Of a stretch of 64,000 nt of DNA, positions 46,050-58,700 are shown one piece after another. This DNA comes from Halichoerus grypus (lineage: Eukaryota > Chordata > Mammalia > Carnivora > Phocidae), in the NCBI RefSeq assembly GCF_964656455.1, contig NC_135718.1:23076449-23140448 (forward strand), written 5' to 3'. Positions within the stretch are counted from its first letter, which is position 1; each line of letters opens with the position of its first letter. Below the pieces are notes generated by a model. It was not told the DNA's origin and did not search any database. It worked only from the letters and a program-made list of their open reading frames with translations. Both the position numbers and the translations under genes were made by a program.

Positions 46050-47865
46050 TAAGCAATGAATAGTAATACAATAATAGTAGGGGACTTTAATACCCCACTT
46101 ACATTAAAGGATAGATCATCCAAACAAAATAAACAAAGAAACATTGGCTTTGATTGACACATCGAACTAAATGGATCTATTAGATATATTCAAAGCCTTC
46201 CATCCTAAAACAGCAGAATACACATTCTTTTCATGTGTGCATGGAATATTCTACAGAATAGATCACATATTAGGTCACAAAACAAGTCTCAACAAATTCC
46301 AAAAAAATTGAAGTCATATCATGCATCTTTTCTTACCACAATGTTATCAAACTTGAAATCAAGCATAAGAAAAAATCTGGAAAGAACACAAATACATGGG
46401 GATTAAATAATTTCAACATATACAAAGCTATAGTAATCAAAACAGTATGGCACTGGCGCACACGTGTGCACATGCACACACACACACACAAAACAAAACA
46501 AAAACACATAGATCAATGGAACAGAACAGAAAGCTCAGAAATAAACTCATGATTGATCAATAAATCTTTGACAAAACAGGCAAGAATGTGCAATGGGAAA
46601 AAGACAGTCTCTTCAACAAATGGTGTTGGGAAAACTGGACAGCTACATGCAAGAAATGGAACTGCACCACTTTCTCTTACCTTACATAAAAATAAACTCA
46701 AAATGGATTAAGGACCTAAATGTGAGACCTGAAACCATAAAAATCCTAGAAGATAGCACAGGCAGTAATTTCTCTGACATTGGCTATAGCAACATTTTTC
46801 TAGATGTGTCTCCTAAGAGAAGGGAAATAAAAGCAGAGATAAACTATTAGAACTACATCAAAATAAAAAGCTACTGTATAGCAAAGGAAACTATGAAAAC
46901 TAAAACGTAATCTATGGAATGGGAGAAGCTATTTGCAAATGACATGTCTAATAAGGGTTAGCATCCAAAATAAAGAACTTTACAACTCAACACCAAAAGA
47001 ACAAGCAATCCAATTAAAAAATGGGCAGAAGACATGAGCAGACATTTTCCCAAAGAAGACATATGGAAGGCCAACAGAAATATGAAAAGATGTTGAACAT
47101 CACTCATCATCAGGGAAATGCAAAGCAAAACCACAAAGACTTTTCACCTTACACCTGTCAGAATTACTAAAATAAAAAACACAAGAAACAACAAGTGTTG
47201 GCAAGGATGTGGAGAAAAAAGAACCCTCATGCATTGTTGGGGGGAATGCAAACTTGGTATGGCCACTGTGGAAAATAGTATGGAGGGTCCTCAAAAAATT
47301 AGAAATACCATGTGATGCAATAATTCTACTACTGGGTATTTACCCAAAGAAAAGAAAAACGCTAATTTGAAATGCATTCTTATGTTTATTGCAGCATTAT
47401 TTACAAGAGCGAAGTCATGGAAGCAGTCCGGGTGTCTATCAATAGACGAATAAAGAAGAAGTGGTACATGTATACAATAGAATATGACTCAACCATAAAA
47501 AAGAATGTAATCCTGCCATTTGAAACAACATGGATGGATCTAGAGGGTATAATCCTAAGTGAAATAAGTCAGAGAAAGAAACACCACATGATCTCACATG
47601 TGGAATTTAAGAAACAAATGAACAAACAAAAAAGAGATAAACCAAAAAAAAAAACACCTGACTCTTAACCACAGAGAACAAACTGATGGTTTCCAGAGGG
47701 AAGGTGGGTGGAGGACGAGTGAAATAGGTAAAGGGGATTAAAAGTACACTTAATGATGAGCACTGAGAAATGTATAGCAATGTTGAATCACTATTTTGTA
47801 ACACCTGAAATTATTGTCACACTATATGTTAACTATACTGGAATTAAAATTTTAAAAAATAATGA
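46050..47865 (+). mobile_element. Nested L1 with internal deletion
   Basis: The outer L1 text breaks near 46,050 and resumes near 47,865. In between lies a second plus-strand L1: endonuclease text (46,060-46,415, with GGGGACTTTAATACCCCACT) jumps at about 46,420 to the late RT/C-terminal region (AAAACAGTATGGCACTGGC), continues to the ORF2 end (about 47,600) and ends in an A-rich tail near 47,855. It is both 5'-truncated and internally deleted. A CA-rich patch at 46,462-46,490 lies in it. Possible short target repeat AATGAA on both sides, uncertain. Confidence 0.72.
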
Positions 47866-49115
47866 ACTTGAAACAGATTAAAGGCTTAGATGTAAGAATG
47901 GAAACCATAAATTCTATAAGAAAACATAGGAAAAAAATTTATTTGACATGGGTCTTGACAAGGACATTTTGGGTATGTTATCTCAAGCACAAAGAAGAAA
48001 ATCAAAAGTAAAAAAAAAATGGCGTTATGTCAACTTAAAAACTATCACACAGCAAAATAAATGCTCAACAAAGTGAAAAGACAGCCTATTTAATGGAAAA
48101 TAATATTTGCAAACCATGTATCTGATATGGAAATAATATCCAAAATATTCAAAGAACCCATACAACTCATTAGCAAACAACCCAATTACAAAAATGGGCA
48201 AGACACCTGAATAGATTTTTTTTTTCTAATGAAGATAAACAAATGGGCAACAGGTACATAAAAAGAGGCTCAATATCACTAATAATTAGAGAAAAGCAAA
48301 TCAAAACCACAATGAGATATTACCTCATGCTTGTTAGAATAGCTAACATCAAAAAGAAAAGAAATAAATGCTGGCAAGGATGTGGAGAAAACTGAACCCA
48401 TTGCACTGTTCATGGGATTGTAAACTGGTACAGCCACTATGGAAAACACTATGGAGGTTCTTTTAAAAATTAAAAATAGAAGCTACCAGATGATCAAGCA
48501 ATTTTAATTCCAGGAATATATTCAAAGGAAATGAAAACACTATGTTGAAGAGATATCTGCACCCTTAACATCATAGCAGAATTATTTGCAATATCCGAAA
48601 CATGGAAAAATGTAAAAGTTTGTCAGTAGATTAATGAATAAAAAGATGAGATACACACACACATACACATACACTGGAATATTATTCAGCCATAAAGAGG
48701 AGGAAATGCTCCCATTTGTGACAACATGGATGGTAAGTGAAATAAGTTAGAGAAAGACAAATACTGTATGATTTCAATTTTTTGTGGAATTAAAAAAAAC
48801 CTCATAGAAGAGATCAGAGGTGGGAGGTGGGGAGAGGAGAAATTGGATGAAGGTGGTCAAAGGTGTAAACTTCCAGTTATACGATATATATGAAAGTTGC
48901 TAAGACAGCATATCCTGAGAGTAGTCATCACAAAGAAAAAAATGTTATGTTTTTGTGTTTTCTTATATCTGTATAAGATGGTGAATTTTATCTAAATTTA
49001 TAGTGGTAATTATTGTTTGATATATGTAAGTCAAATCATTATATTTTACACTTTATACAGTGTGATATGTCAGTTATATCTCAATAAAACTGGAAAAAAT
49101 AAAAAAATAAAATAA

Positions 49116-50019
49116 TTGCTCCATGATATCCATTATTTCTCTAGCTTAAAATCTTTCTTGTTGGGACAAAGTAAATGCTCATTTGAAAAATTAGTTGAAT
49201 AACACAACACATTATTTTACTCCTCTCTGTTCTTTCATCCCAATTTCCACATCCAATTAATTTCCAAGTGCTTCAAAGTCCCTTCACAACACTTTTTGAG
49301 CTGGGGCTTTCTTTCTCCCTATTTCCATTGCCAGATCTTCACTGTCTTTGTAGCAATGGCTTTCTACCTATTTCATGATCTTCAGTCTCTTCACCTTTAT
49401 ATGACACTGATAGTTTAAAACAAATAACACATGATTCTGGCCATGTCATTGGCTAGGCTCAAAATTTTCTTCAATCACCATTCTACAACCTATGTCCATG
49501 CCAGGACCCAATACTAATTTCTATTTTTCTACTTCCATTAGCTTTATTCATATTTGAATAAATGACAGAAGGAAGGCAAAAGGAATAGATCTGACTTTGT
49601 ACCCATTTTTCACCAATTTCTGTTCTCTCATCTTTTCTCTACACATCCAAATAGCCTCTATATTTCATAGCCCAATTAAAGTGCTTAATGAAAAATATTC
49701 TGATCTATACAGTCAGTGGCAACTTCTTTCTTCTCCAAACTTCAATGGCACCTTGAATTTGGAACAACACAACGTGTTATTGCTGATCATTTCTGTAATG
49801 ATTTTACTTATTGAGCACATGCTATGTGTCAGGCTATAGTAAAGTTATAAATGGTAAAACAGACTCAGAGTGGACCACATAAAGTTTATAAACCTGTGGG
49901 AAAGTGCTATTAGAACTTTCATGTGTTTTGTGAAGAATAGGAGCATATAAAATCTAATAAGGCAGTTGGTTAGGGGGGCTTGCATTTCTGGGCCCCATAG
50001 TACTGAAACAATTAGTTCG
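49116..50019. other. Unannotated DNA between L1s
   Basis: About 0.9 kb of host DNA with no recognised gene. A weak MIR-like word (TTGAGCACATGCTATGTGTC) lies near 49,812-49,835. Confidence 0.5.
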
Positions 50020-50185
50020 CAGGCTACCATGCCCAGGGCCCTGGAGACAGACTGAAACAAGCCCCTGGTCTTCCTGTGACCACTCCTTTTAAGATAGAGA
50101 GATAACTATTTTGCCTAAAACTAAACACAAAGAATCAAGCAAAATTAGGAAATGGTGATTATGTTCCTAATGAAAGAACAAGATA

Positions 50186-50371
50186 GGGTTGCCTGGGTAG
50201 CTCAGTCAGTTAAGCAGCTGCCTTCGACTCAGGTCATGATCCCTGGGTCCTTGGATCAAGTCCTGCATCAGGCTCCTTGCTCAGCAGGGAGCCTGCTTCT
50301 CCCTCTGCCTGCCTCTCTGCCTACTTGTGATCTCTCTCTCTCTGTCAAATAAGTAAAAATCTTAAAAAAAG
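50186..50371 (+). mobile_element. CAN-SINE
   Basis: Plus-strand SINE: GGGTTGCCTGGGTAGCTCAG head, GGATCAAGTCCTGCATCAGG, CT-rich body and A-run. The duplication GAAAGAACAAGATA at 50,172-50,185 and 50,372-50,385 is exact. It splits the 5' part of the outer L1. Confidence 0.95.
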
Positions 50372-51573
50372 GAAAGAACAAGATAAAAACCAGTTTAAAA
50401 AAAAAAAACCTTAATGAAATGGAGGTAAGTAATTTACCTGATAAATAGTTCAAAGTAATGGTCATAAACATGCTCACTGATCTCAGGGGAAGAATAGATG
50501 AACAGAGACAAAACTTCAGCAAAGAGACTGAAAAACATAAAGTACCGACAGAAGTCATTGAGATGAAGAATAAAATAACTGAGCTGAAAAAATATACTAG
50601 AGGGGTTCAACAGCAGATTAGGTGAAGAAGGAAAATAGATCAGTGACCTGGATGACAGAGCAGAAGTTAACAAAACAGAGCAGCAAAAAGAAAATAAAAA
50701 TAATTTAAAAAGTGAAGATATCTTAGGAGACCTAAGGACAACATCAAACAGATATTTACATAATAGGGGTCTCAGAATGAGAAGAGAGAGAGAAAAGGAC
50801 AGAAAACTTATTTGAATAAATAATGGCTGAAAACTTCCTTAACCCAGGAAAGGAAATAGACATCCAGAGATACAGGAATCTCATGAGTTCCAAATAAGAT
50901 AAACCTAGAAAGATCTACATCAAGACACATTATAATTATAATGTTACAATTAGAAGAAAGAATTTGAAAAGGAACAAAGGAAAAACAACTTGTTACACAC
51001 AAGGGAACAGCAATAAGACTATCAGCCAATTCTTTAGTGGGAATTTTGTCATGTTACTCCCTTCTGGCCTATATTCAGAGTGCTGAAAGGTAAAAATAGT
51101 CAACCAAGAATTCTCTACCCAGCAAGGGTGTCATTCATAATTGAAGGAGAGATTAAGAGTTTTCCAGATAAGTAAAAGCTAAAAGAGTTCACCACCACTA
51201 AATCAGCCTCAGAAAGAAATGTTAAAGAGACTTCTCTAAGATAAAAAGCCAGTAATACAAAACATATAAAAGTAAAAATCTCAGTGGAAGAGAGAATTAA
51301 ATAAAAAAGGTAGTGAATTAATGACATAAAGCAAGCAGAAGGGTAAAAGACAAAAGTGGTAAACTCAATTAAACATACAATATGTAAGAGATACACAAAG
51401 TAAAAAGGTGTAAAATATATCATCAAAAATATAAAAAGGAAGAGTATTAAAAATACAAAGCTTTGGAATGTGTTCAAAATGAACTCAGCAACCTAAAAGA
51501 GATTTATAAACAGAAGATGTTATATGTGAAGTTCACAGTAGCCACAAAACACTTAAAATGAATACGCAAAGCT

Positions 51574-51599
51574 AAAAAAAAAAAAAAAAAAAAAAAAAA
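51574..51599. repeat. Poly(A) run
   Basis: About 26 consecutive A in the outer L1 near the ORF1/ORF2 border. It is not at an element end, so it looks like local slippage rather than a retrotransposon tail. Confidence 0.85.
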
Positions 51600-52287
51600 G
51601 GAATCTAAAGAGAACAATCAAAAGGAAGATGGAAAGAAAAGAAGAAAGGAACAGAAGGGAACCATAAAAATAGCCAGAAAACAATTAACAAAATGGCAAT
51701 AACTACATACCTATCAATAATTGCTTCAACTATAAATGGGCTAATTGCTCCAACCAAAAGATAGGGTGCCTTAATGGATAAAAAACAAGAACCTTCAATA
51801 TGCTGCCTACAAGAGACTCACTTCAAACCTAAACACATGGACTGAAAGTGAAGGAATGACAAAAGATGTTTCACACCAATAAAAAGTAAAAGAAAGCTGG
51901 GATAGCTATAGTTATATCAGACAAAATAGACTTTAAAACAAAGACCATAATAAGAGGTAATGAAGGGCATTACAGAATAATGAAGAAGGTCAATCCAACA
52001 AGAGGAGGTAACATTTGTAAATTTTATGCACCCAACACAGGGGCACCTAAATATACAAAGCAATTATTAACAGACACAAAGGGAGAAAATGACAACAATA
52101 CAAAAATAAGGAAATTTAATACCCCACTTACATCTATGAATACGTGAGGCCTTAAACAACACATTAGACCAGATGGACTTACTAGATATATATAAAATAT
52201 TCCGTCCAAAGGCAGACTACACATTCTTACTCCAGGAGAGATCATATGTTCGGCCCTAAAACAAGTCTCAATACATTTAAGAAGATT

Positions 52288-52482
52288 TAAGATTATTTAT
52301 TTATTTGAGAGTGAGAGAATGAGCAGGGGGAGAGGCAGAAGGAGAGGGAGAGAGACAATCTGAAGCAGACTCCATGCTGCCCATGGACCAGACTGCAGGG
52401 CTCAATCTCACAATCCTGAGATCATGACCTGAGCTGAAATTGAGTCAGATGCTTAATCAACTGAGCCACCCAAGTGCCCCAA
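52288..52482 (-). mobile_element. CAN-SINE
   Basis: Minus-strand SINE: TAAGATTATTTATTTATTTG, GA-rich body, reversed head ending GCCACCCAAGTGCCCC. The duplication ATTTAAGAAGATT at 52,275-52,287 and 52,483-52,495 is exact. It sits in the endonuclease region of the outer L1. Confidence 0.95.
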
Positions 52483-53530
52483 ATTTAAGAAGATTGAAAT
52501 CATATCAAGCAACTTTTCAGAACACAGTGGTATGGAATTGGAAATCAATCACAAAAAGAAAACTGGAAAAATCACAAATATGTGGAAGTTAAACAACATG
52601 CTACTCAATAACAAATAGGTCAATGAAGAAATTGAAGGAGAAATAATAAAAAATTAAAAAATACTGGGGGGAGGAAAAGATGGCAGAAGTGTAGGGGACC
52701 CTATTCCAACCAGTCCCTGGAATTGAGCTGGATATCTACCAGACCACTCTGAACACCCATGAAATCAGCCTGAGATGCAAGAAGATAAATCTGGATCTCT
52801 ACAAACAGAATCTCGCAGGTGGGTGGTTTTAGGTATGAAGTAGGGAGCTGTGATTCTACGGGCACATATCCAAAGATAAATGGAATGGGGAGGGAGCCGT
52901 GGGGATCCTACACCACCAGAGAGTGATAGCCTCCCGCACTGGGGACAGGGCACAGACTCACAGACCGGTAGCAATGGGGAAAGGACTGTAGGGCAGCCCC
53001 CCCAGACTGAAACCTGGAGGGGCAGGGCCGTGCATGTGAACTGGGGGTGGCTGGCGGTTTTAAAAGTACAAAGGGCAGAGACGTGCCCCCGAGCCCCAAC
53101 CTGGAGGCCAGGACTGGGAGTGCTGCCAAGGGGCGCACAACCCAGGACGCTACAATTTATAGCAGCACAGACAGAAATGGAGATAGTGTGGCCTGGAAAG
53201 CTCACTGAAGAACAGACTCTGAGGCAGAGGGTTGGAAATGATCTCTTCTGCTCTGACTCTCAGAAGAGACATAGAAAGCTACCAGGGAAAGCCTCCAGAG
53301 AACCCCATAAAAATGGTTTTCCCTGAGCCCATTCCCCTATCACCAGGGGCAGGGCAACTCTGCACAAACAGGGTTGCCTGAGTAATAGCCCAGCAGGCCC
53401 ATCCCCCAGAAGACAGGCTGGGAGAACAAGAGGTCAACAACCCTAAAGTCCCTATAAAACAGGTGCATCTTGCTTGGGTTGTGGTCAATAATTTGGACTC
53501 TGTACATTCCCTCAACTACCTCTCAACAGA

Positions 53531-54415
53531 ATGACTAGGAGGAGGAACCCCCAAAATAGGAAAGACTCAGAGACTGTGACTTCTGCCACAGATTTACAAA
53601 TGGATACAGATATAAGCAAGGAGTCAGAAATGGAATTCAGGGTAGCAGTTGTGAAGACAATAGCTAGAATGGAGAAATCGATTAATGGCAACATAGAGTC
53701 TCTAAGAGCAGAAATGAAAGCTGAACTGGCAGAATTTAAAAATGCTACCAATAAGATTTAATCTAATCCAGGTAATGTAACAGCTAGGGTAAGCAAGGCA
53801 GAAGAACGAATTAGTAATCTAGAAGACCAATTGATAGAAAAGAAGGAAAAAGAGGAGGCCAGGGAGAAAAACTCAAAATCCATGAAAACAGAATCAGAAA
53901 TAAGTGACACCATGAAATGTTCCAATGTCAGAATTATTGGGATCCCTCAGGAGGTGGGAAGAGAGGACTAGAAGATGTATTTGAGCAAAACGTAGCTGAG
54001 AACTTCCCTAATCTGGGAAATGAAACATTCATGTCCTAGAGGCAGAGTGGACCCTGCCCCCCCCAAGATCAAAGAAAACAAGCCAACGCCCTGGCATGTA
54101 ATAGTAAAACTCGCAAATCTTAGAACCAAGGAAAACATCTTAAGGGCAGTTAGGGGGAAGAGATTACTTACATACAGAGGGAGGAACATCAGAATAACGT
54201 CAGACCTATTCACAGAGACCTGAGAAGCCAGAAAGGGCTGGAAAGACATAATCAGGGTCCTAAATGGGAAGAACATGCAGCCAAGAATACTTTATCCAGC
54301 AAGGCTGTCATTTAGAATGGATGGAGTGATGCAGAGCTTCCAGGACTGGCAGAAACTGAAAGAATACGTGACCACTAAGCTGGCCCTGCAAGAAATATTA
54401 AGGGGGGTTCTATAA
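53531..54415 (+). pseudogene. L1B ORF1 (RNA-binding chaperone), broken
   Basis: Starts MTRRRNPQNRKDSETVTSA and spans 885 bases to a stop at 54,413-54,415, as in L1A. A stop codon at 53,759-53,761 ends the open frame after 76 codons, inside the coiled coil. A later open piece at 54,020-54,223 covers the RNA-binding part. The near identity of the first 50 residues to L1A ORF1 shows how closely related the two copies are. Confidence 0.88.
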
Positions 54416-55384
54416 AAGGAGAAGGACCCCAAGAGAGATATAGAACGGAAATTTACAGAGACAATCTATAGAAACAAGGACTTCACAGGCAACATGATGA
54501 CAATAAATTCATATCTTTTAATAATCACTTTCAACGTGAATGGCCAAAATGCTCCCATAAAATGGCACAGGGTTGCAGACTAGGTAAAAAGACAGGACCC
54601 ATCCATATGCTGTCTACAAGAGACTCATTTTGAACCTAAAGATACATCCAGACTGAAAGTGAAAGGATGGAGATCCATCTTGCATGCCAATAGACCTCAA
54701 AGAAAGCTGGGGTATCAATTGCCTTTCAGACAAATTAGATTTTAAGCTAAAGACTGTAGTTAGAGACATAGAAGGACACTATATCATTCTTAAAGGGGCT
54801 ACCCAACAAGAAGACCCAACATGGGAACAGCCAACTACATAAGCCAACTGTTAACCAAAATAAAGAGTCATATTGATAATAATATGTTAATTGTAGGAAA
54901 CCTCAACACTCCACCCTCAGCAATAGACAGATCATCTAAGCATAAGATCAACAAAAAAACAAGAGCTTTGAATGACACACTGGGCCAGATGGACCTCATA
55001 GATACATACAGAACATTCCACCCTAAAACAACAGAATACTTATTCTTCTCGAGCACACATGGAACTTTCTCCAGAATAGACTACATACTGAGTCACAAAT
55101 CAGGTCTCAACTGATAACAAAAATTTGAGATTATTCCTTGCATATTCTCAGACCATAATGCTTTAAAGCTGGAAATCAAACACAAGAGAAAATTTGGAAG
55201 AAATTCAAACACTTGGAAGCTAAAGACCACTCCGCTGAAGAATGTTTGGGTCAACCAGGAAATCAAAGAAGAACTTAAACATTTCATGGAAACCAAGGAG
55301 AATGAAAACACATTGGTCCAAAACCTATGGGATATTGCAAAGGCAGTCCTAAGGGCAAAATACATAGCCATCCAAGCCTCACTC

Positions 55385-55425
55385 AAAAAAAAAAAAAAAA
55401 AAGAAAAAGAAGAAGAGAAAAGTCC
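55385..55425 (+). repeat. A-rich tract inside L1B ORF2
   Basis: Eighteen A followed by GAAAAAGAAGAAGAG. In the ORF2 frame entering the tract it encodes six Lys and then EKEEEK; this frame then hits a stop, while the expected downstream protein (KSHIHQL) lies in another frame. Confidence 0.92.
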
Positions 55426-55586
55426 CACATTCACCAATTAACTTTACACCTTAAAGAACTGGAGAAAAAGCAACAAATGATGCCTAAGCCATGCATTAGA
55501 AGAGAAATAAGATTAGAGCAGAGATCAATGAATTAGAAACCAGAAATAGAGTAGAGCAGATCAACGAAACTAGAAGCTGGTTTTTT

Positions 55587-55780
55587 TTTTTTTTTTTAAG
55601 ATTTTATTTATTTATTTGAGAGAGAGAGAATGAGAGAGAGAACATGAGGGGGGGAGTGTCAGAGGGAGAAGCAAACTCCTCGCTGAGCAGGGAGCCTGAT
55701 GCAGGACTCGATCCCGGGACTCCAGGATCATGACCTGAGCCGAAGGCAGTCACTCAACCAACTGAGCCACCCAGGTGCCC
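55587..55780 (-). mobile_element. CAN-SINE in L1B ORF2
   Basis: Minus-strand SINE: T-run, AAGATTTTATTTATTTATTTG, GA-rich body, GACTCGATCCCGGGACTCC and head ending CACCCAGGTGCCC. The duplication TAGAAGCTGGTTTTTT at 55,571-55,586 and 55,781-55,796 is exact. It is the youngest layer of the three-deep nest at 50-62 kb. Confidence 0.97.
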
Positions 55781-58700
55781 TAGAAGCTGGTTTTTTGAAA
55801 GAATTAAAAAGATTGATAAACCACTGGCCAAACTTATCCAAAAAAAGAGAGAAAGGACCCAAATTAATAAAATTATGAATGAAAAGGGAGAGATCATGAC
55901 TAACACCAAGGAAATAGAAACAATTATTAGAAATTATTATCAACAACTATATGCCAATAAATTAAGCAACCTGGAAGAAATGGATGCCTTCCTGGAAACA
56001 TATAAACTACCAAGACTGAAATAGGAAGAAATAGACAACCTGAATAGGCCAATAACCAGTAACAAGATTGAAATGGTAATCAAAGACCTCCCAAAAAACA
56101 AGAGTCCAGGTCCAGATGGATTCCCTGAGCAATTCTACCAAACATTCAATGAAGAAATAATACCTATTCTCCTGAAGCTGTTTCAAAAAATAGAAACAAA
56201 AGGAAAGCTTCCAGACTCATTCTATGAAGCCAGCATTACCTTGATCCCCAAACCAGGCAAAAGGAAAATTTCAGACTGATATCCCTGATGAATATGGATT
56301 CCAATATTCTCAACAAAATCCTAGCTAATAGGATCCAACAGTAGATTAAAAGGATCATCTACCACGACCAAGTGGGATTTATCCCCGTGATCAAGGGTGG
56401 TTGAACATTTGCAAATCAATCAATATGATAGAACACATTAATAAGAGGAGAGAGAAGAAGCCTATGGTCCTCTCAATTGATGCAGAAAAAGCATTTGACA
56501 AAATACAGCATCCTTTCCTGATTAAAACTCTTCAGACTATAGGGATAGAGGGAACATTCCTCAAATTCATAAAATCCATCTATGAAAAACCCACAGCAAA
56601 TATCATTCTCAATGGAGAAAAGATGAGAGCCTTTCCCTTAAGATCAGATACACGACAAGGATGCCCACTCTCGCCACTATTTTTCAACATAGTACTAGAA
56701 GTCCTAGCAACAGCAATCAGACAACAAAAATAAATAAAAGGTATTCAAGTTGGCAAAGAAGAAGTCAAACTCTCTCACTTTGCACATGACATGACACTTT
56801 ATGTGAAAATCCAAAAGACTCCACCCCCAAATTACTAGAACTCATACAGCAAATGGTAGGATACAAAATCAATGCACAGAAATCAGTTGCTTTCTTATAC
56901 ACTAACAATGCAACTGTAGAAAAAGGAATTAGAGAATTGATTCCATTTACAATAGCACCAAAAACCATAAGATATCTCAGAATAAACCTAACTAAAGAGG
57001 TAAAGGATCTATACTCTAGGAACTACAGAACACTCATGAAAGAAATTGAAGAAGACACAAAAAGATGGAAAAACATTCCATGCTCAAGGATCGGAAGAAC
57101 AAATATTGTTAAAATGTCTATGTTACCCAGAGCAATCTATACCTTCAATGACATCCCAGTCAAACTTCCAATGAAATTTTTCAAAGTGCTGGAACAAACA
57201 ATCCTAAAATTTGTAGGGAATCAGAAATGACCCTGAATTGCCAATAAAATGTTGAAAAAGGAAAACAAAGCTGGGGCATCACGTTGCTGGATTTCAAGCT
57301 ATATTCAAAGCCACGATCACCAAGACAGCATGGTACTGGCACAAAAACAGACATATAGACCAATGGTACAGAATAAAGAGCCCAGATATGGACCCTCAAC
57401 TCTAAGGTCAAATAATCTTCAACAAAGCAGGAAAAAATATGCAATGGAAGAAAGACAGTCTCTTCAATAAATGGTGCTGGGAAAATTGGACAGCTATATG
57501 AAGAAGAATGAAATTCAACCATTCTCTAACACCATACACAAAGATAAACTCAAAATGGATGAAAGACCTCAATGTGAGACAGGAATCCATCAAAATCCTA
57601 GAGGAGAACATAGGCAGTAACCTCTTCGACATTGGCCACAGCAACTTCTTTCAAGATACATCTCCAAAGGCTAGTGAAACAAAAGCAAAAATTAACTTTT
57701 GGGGCTTCATCAAGATAAAAAGCTTCTGCACAGCAAAGGAAATGGTCAGAAAACAAAGAGGCAACCCACAGAATGGGAGAAGATATTTGCAAATGACACT
57801 ACAGAAAAAACACTGATTTCCAAGATCTATAAAGCCCTTCTCAAACTCAACACCCAAAAAACAAATAATCAAGTCAAAAAATGGGCAGAAGAAATGAACA
57901 GACACTTCTCCAAAGAAGACATACAAATGGCTAACAGACACATGAAAAAATGTTCATCATCTTTAATTATCAGGGAAATTCAAATCAAAACCACATTGAG
58001 ATACCACCTTACACCAGGTAGAATGGCAAAAATTGACAAGGCAAGAAACAACAAATGTTGGAGAGGTTGTGGAGAAAGGGAAACACTCTTACACTGTTGG
58101 TGGAAATGCAAGCTGGTACAGCCACTATGGAAAACACTGTGGAGGTTCCTCAAAAAATTCAAAATAGAGGTACCTTATGACCCAGCAATTGCACTCCTGG
58201 GTATTTACCCCAAAGACACAGATGTAGTGAAAAGAAGGGCCATATGCACCCCAATGTTCATAGCAGCAATGTCTGCAATAGCCAAACTGTGGAAAGAGCC
58301 GAGATGCCCTTCAACAGATGAATGGATAAAGAAGATGTGGTCCATATATACAATGGAATATTATTCAGCCATCAGAAAGGATGAATACCCAACTTTTACA
58401 TCAACATGGATGGGACTGGAGGACATTATGCTAAGTGAAATAAGTCAAGCAGAGAAAGTCAATTATCATATGGTTTCACTAATTTGCAGAACATGAGGAA
58501 TAGCATGGAGGATATTAGGAGAAGGAAAGGAAAAAGGAACAGGGGGAAATCAGAGGGGGAGACAAACCAAGAGAGACTATGGACTCTGAGAAACAAACTG
58601 AGGGTTTTAGAGGGGAGGCTTGTGGGGGAGTGGGTTAGCCTGGTGATGGGTATTAAGGAGGGCACATACTACATGGAGCAATGGGTGTTATATGCAAACA

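Larger units (their letters stand above)
40050..49115 (+). mobile_element. Old plus-strand L1, long, interrupted
   Basis: Plus-strand old L1 with a long 5'UTR (about 40,050-41,300), ORF1-like region (about 41,300-42,300; a 63-codon piece at 41,660-41,851 is Lys-rich like the coiled coil), endonuclease (about 42,780-43,800) and RT (about 44,000-45,900), then a gap filled by a nested L1 (46,050-47,865), and finally the ORF2 end and 3'UTR to an A-rich tail at about 49,083-49,115. SINEs at 43,387 and 44,341, a CA-repeat at 42,699-42,730 and an AAAAC-repeat at 44,761-44,796 lie inside. Reading frames are lost. Confidence 0.8.
54494..58496 (+). pseudogene. L1B ORF2 (endonuclease and reverse transcriptase), broken
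   Basis: Spans 4.0 kb including a 0.2 kb SINE, so the coding length without it is about that of a normal L1 ORF2. Endonuclease: the usual GDLN/GDFN Asp is Asn (VGNLNTPPS) and RIDHIL reads RIDYIL. A Lys-rich tract at 55,385-55,425 is followed by a frameshift. The SINE splits the linker before [25 protein letters not shown] is intact, but the catalytic FADD reads FAHD near 56,780-56,791. The last 265 codons (57,699-58,496) are open and hold the Cys-rich C-terminal domain ([19 protein letters not shown]). Confidence 0.9.

Noticed and set aside
51574..51599. Retrotransposon tail marking an element end
   Set aside because: L1 sequence continues in the same orientation on both sides, so the A-run is internal slippage.
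52880..53326. 148-codon plus-strand frame, and a 146-codon minus-strand frame at 52,765-53,205
   Set aside because: Both fall in the L1B 5'UTR, which is GC-richer and therefore open in several frames by chance; no domain or relation to ORF1.
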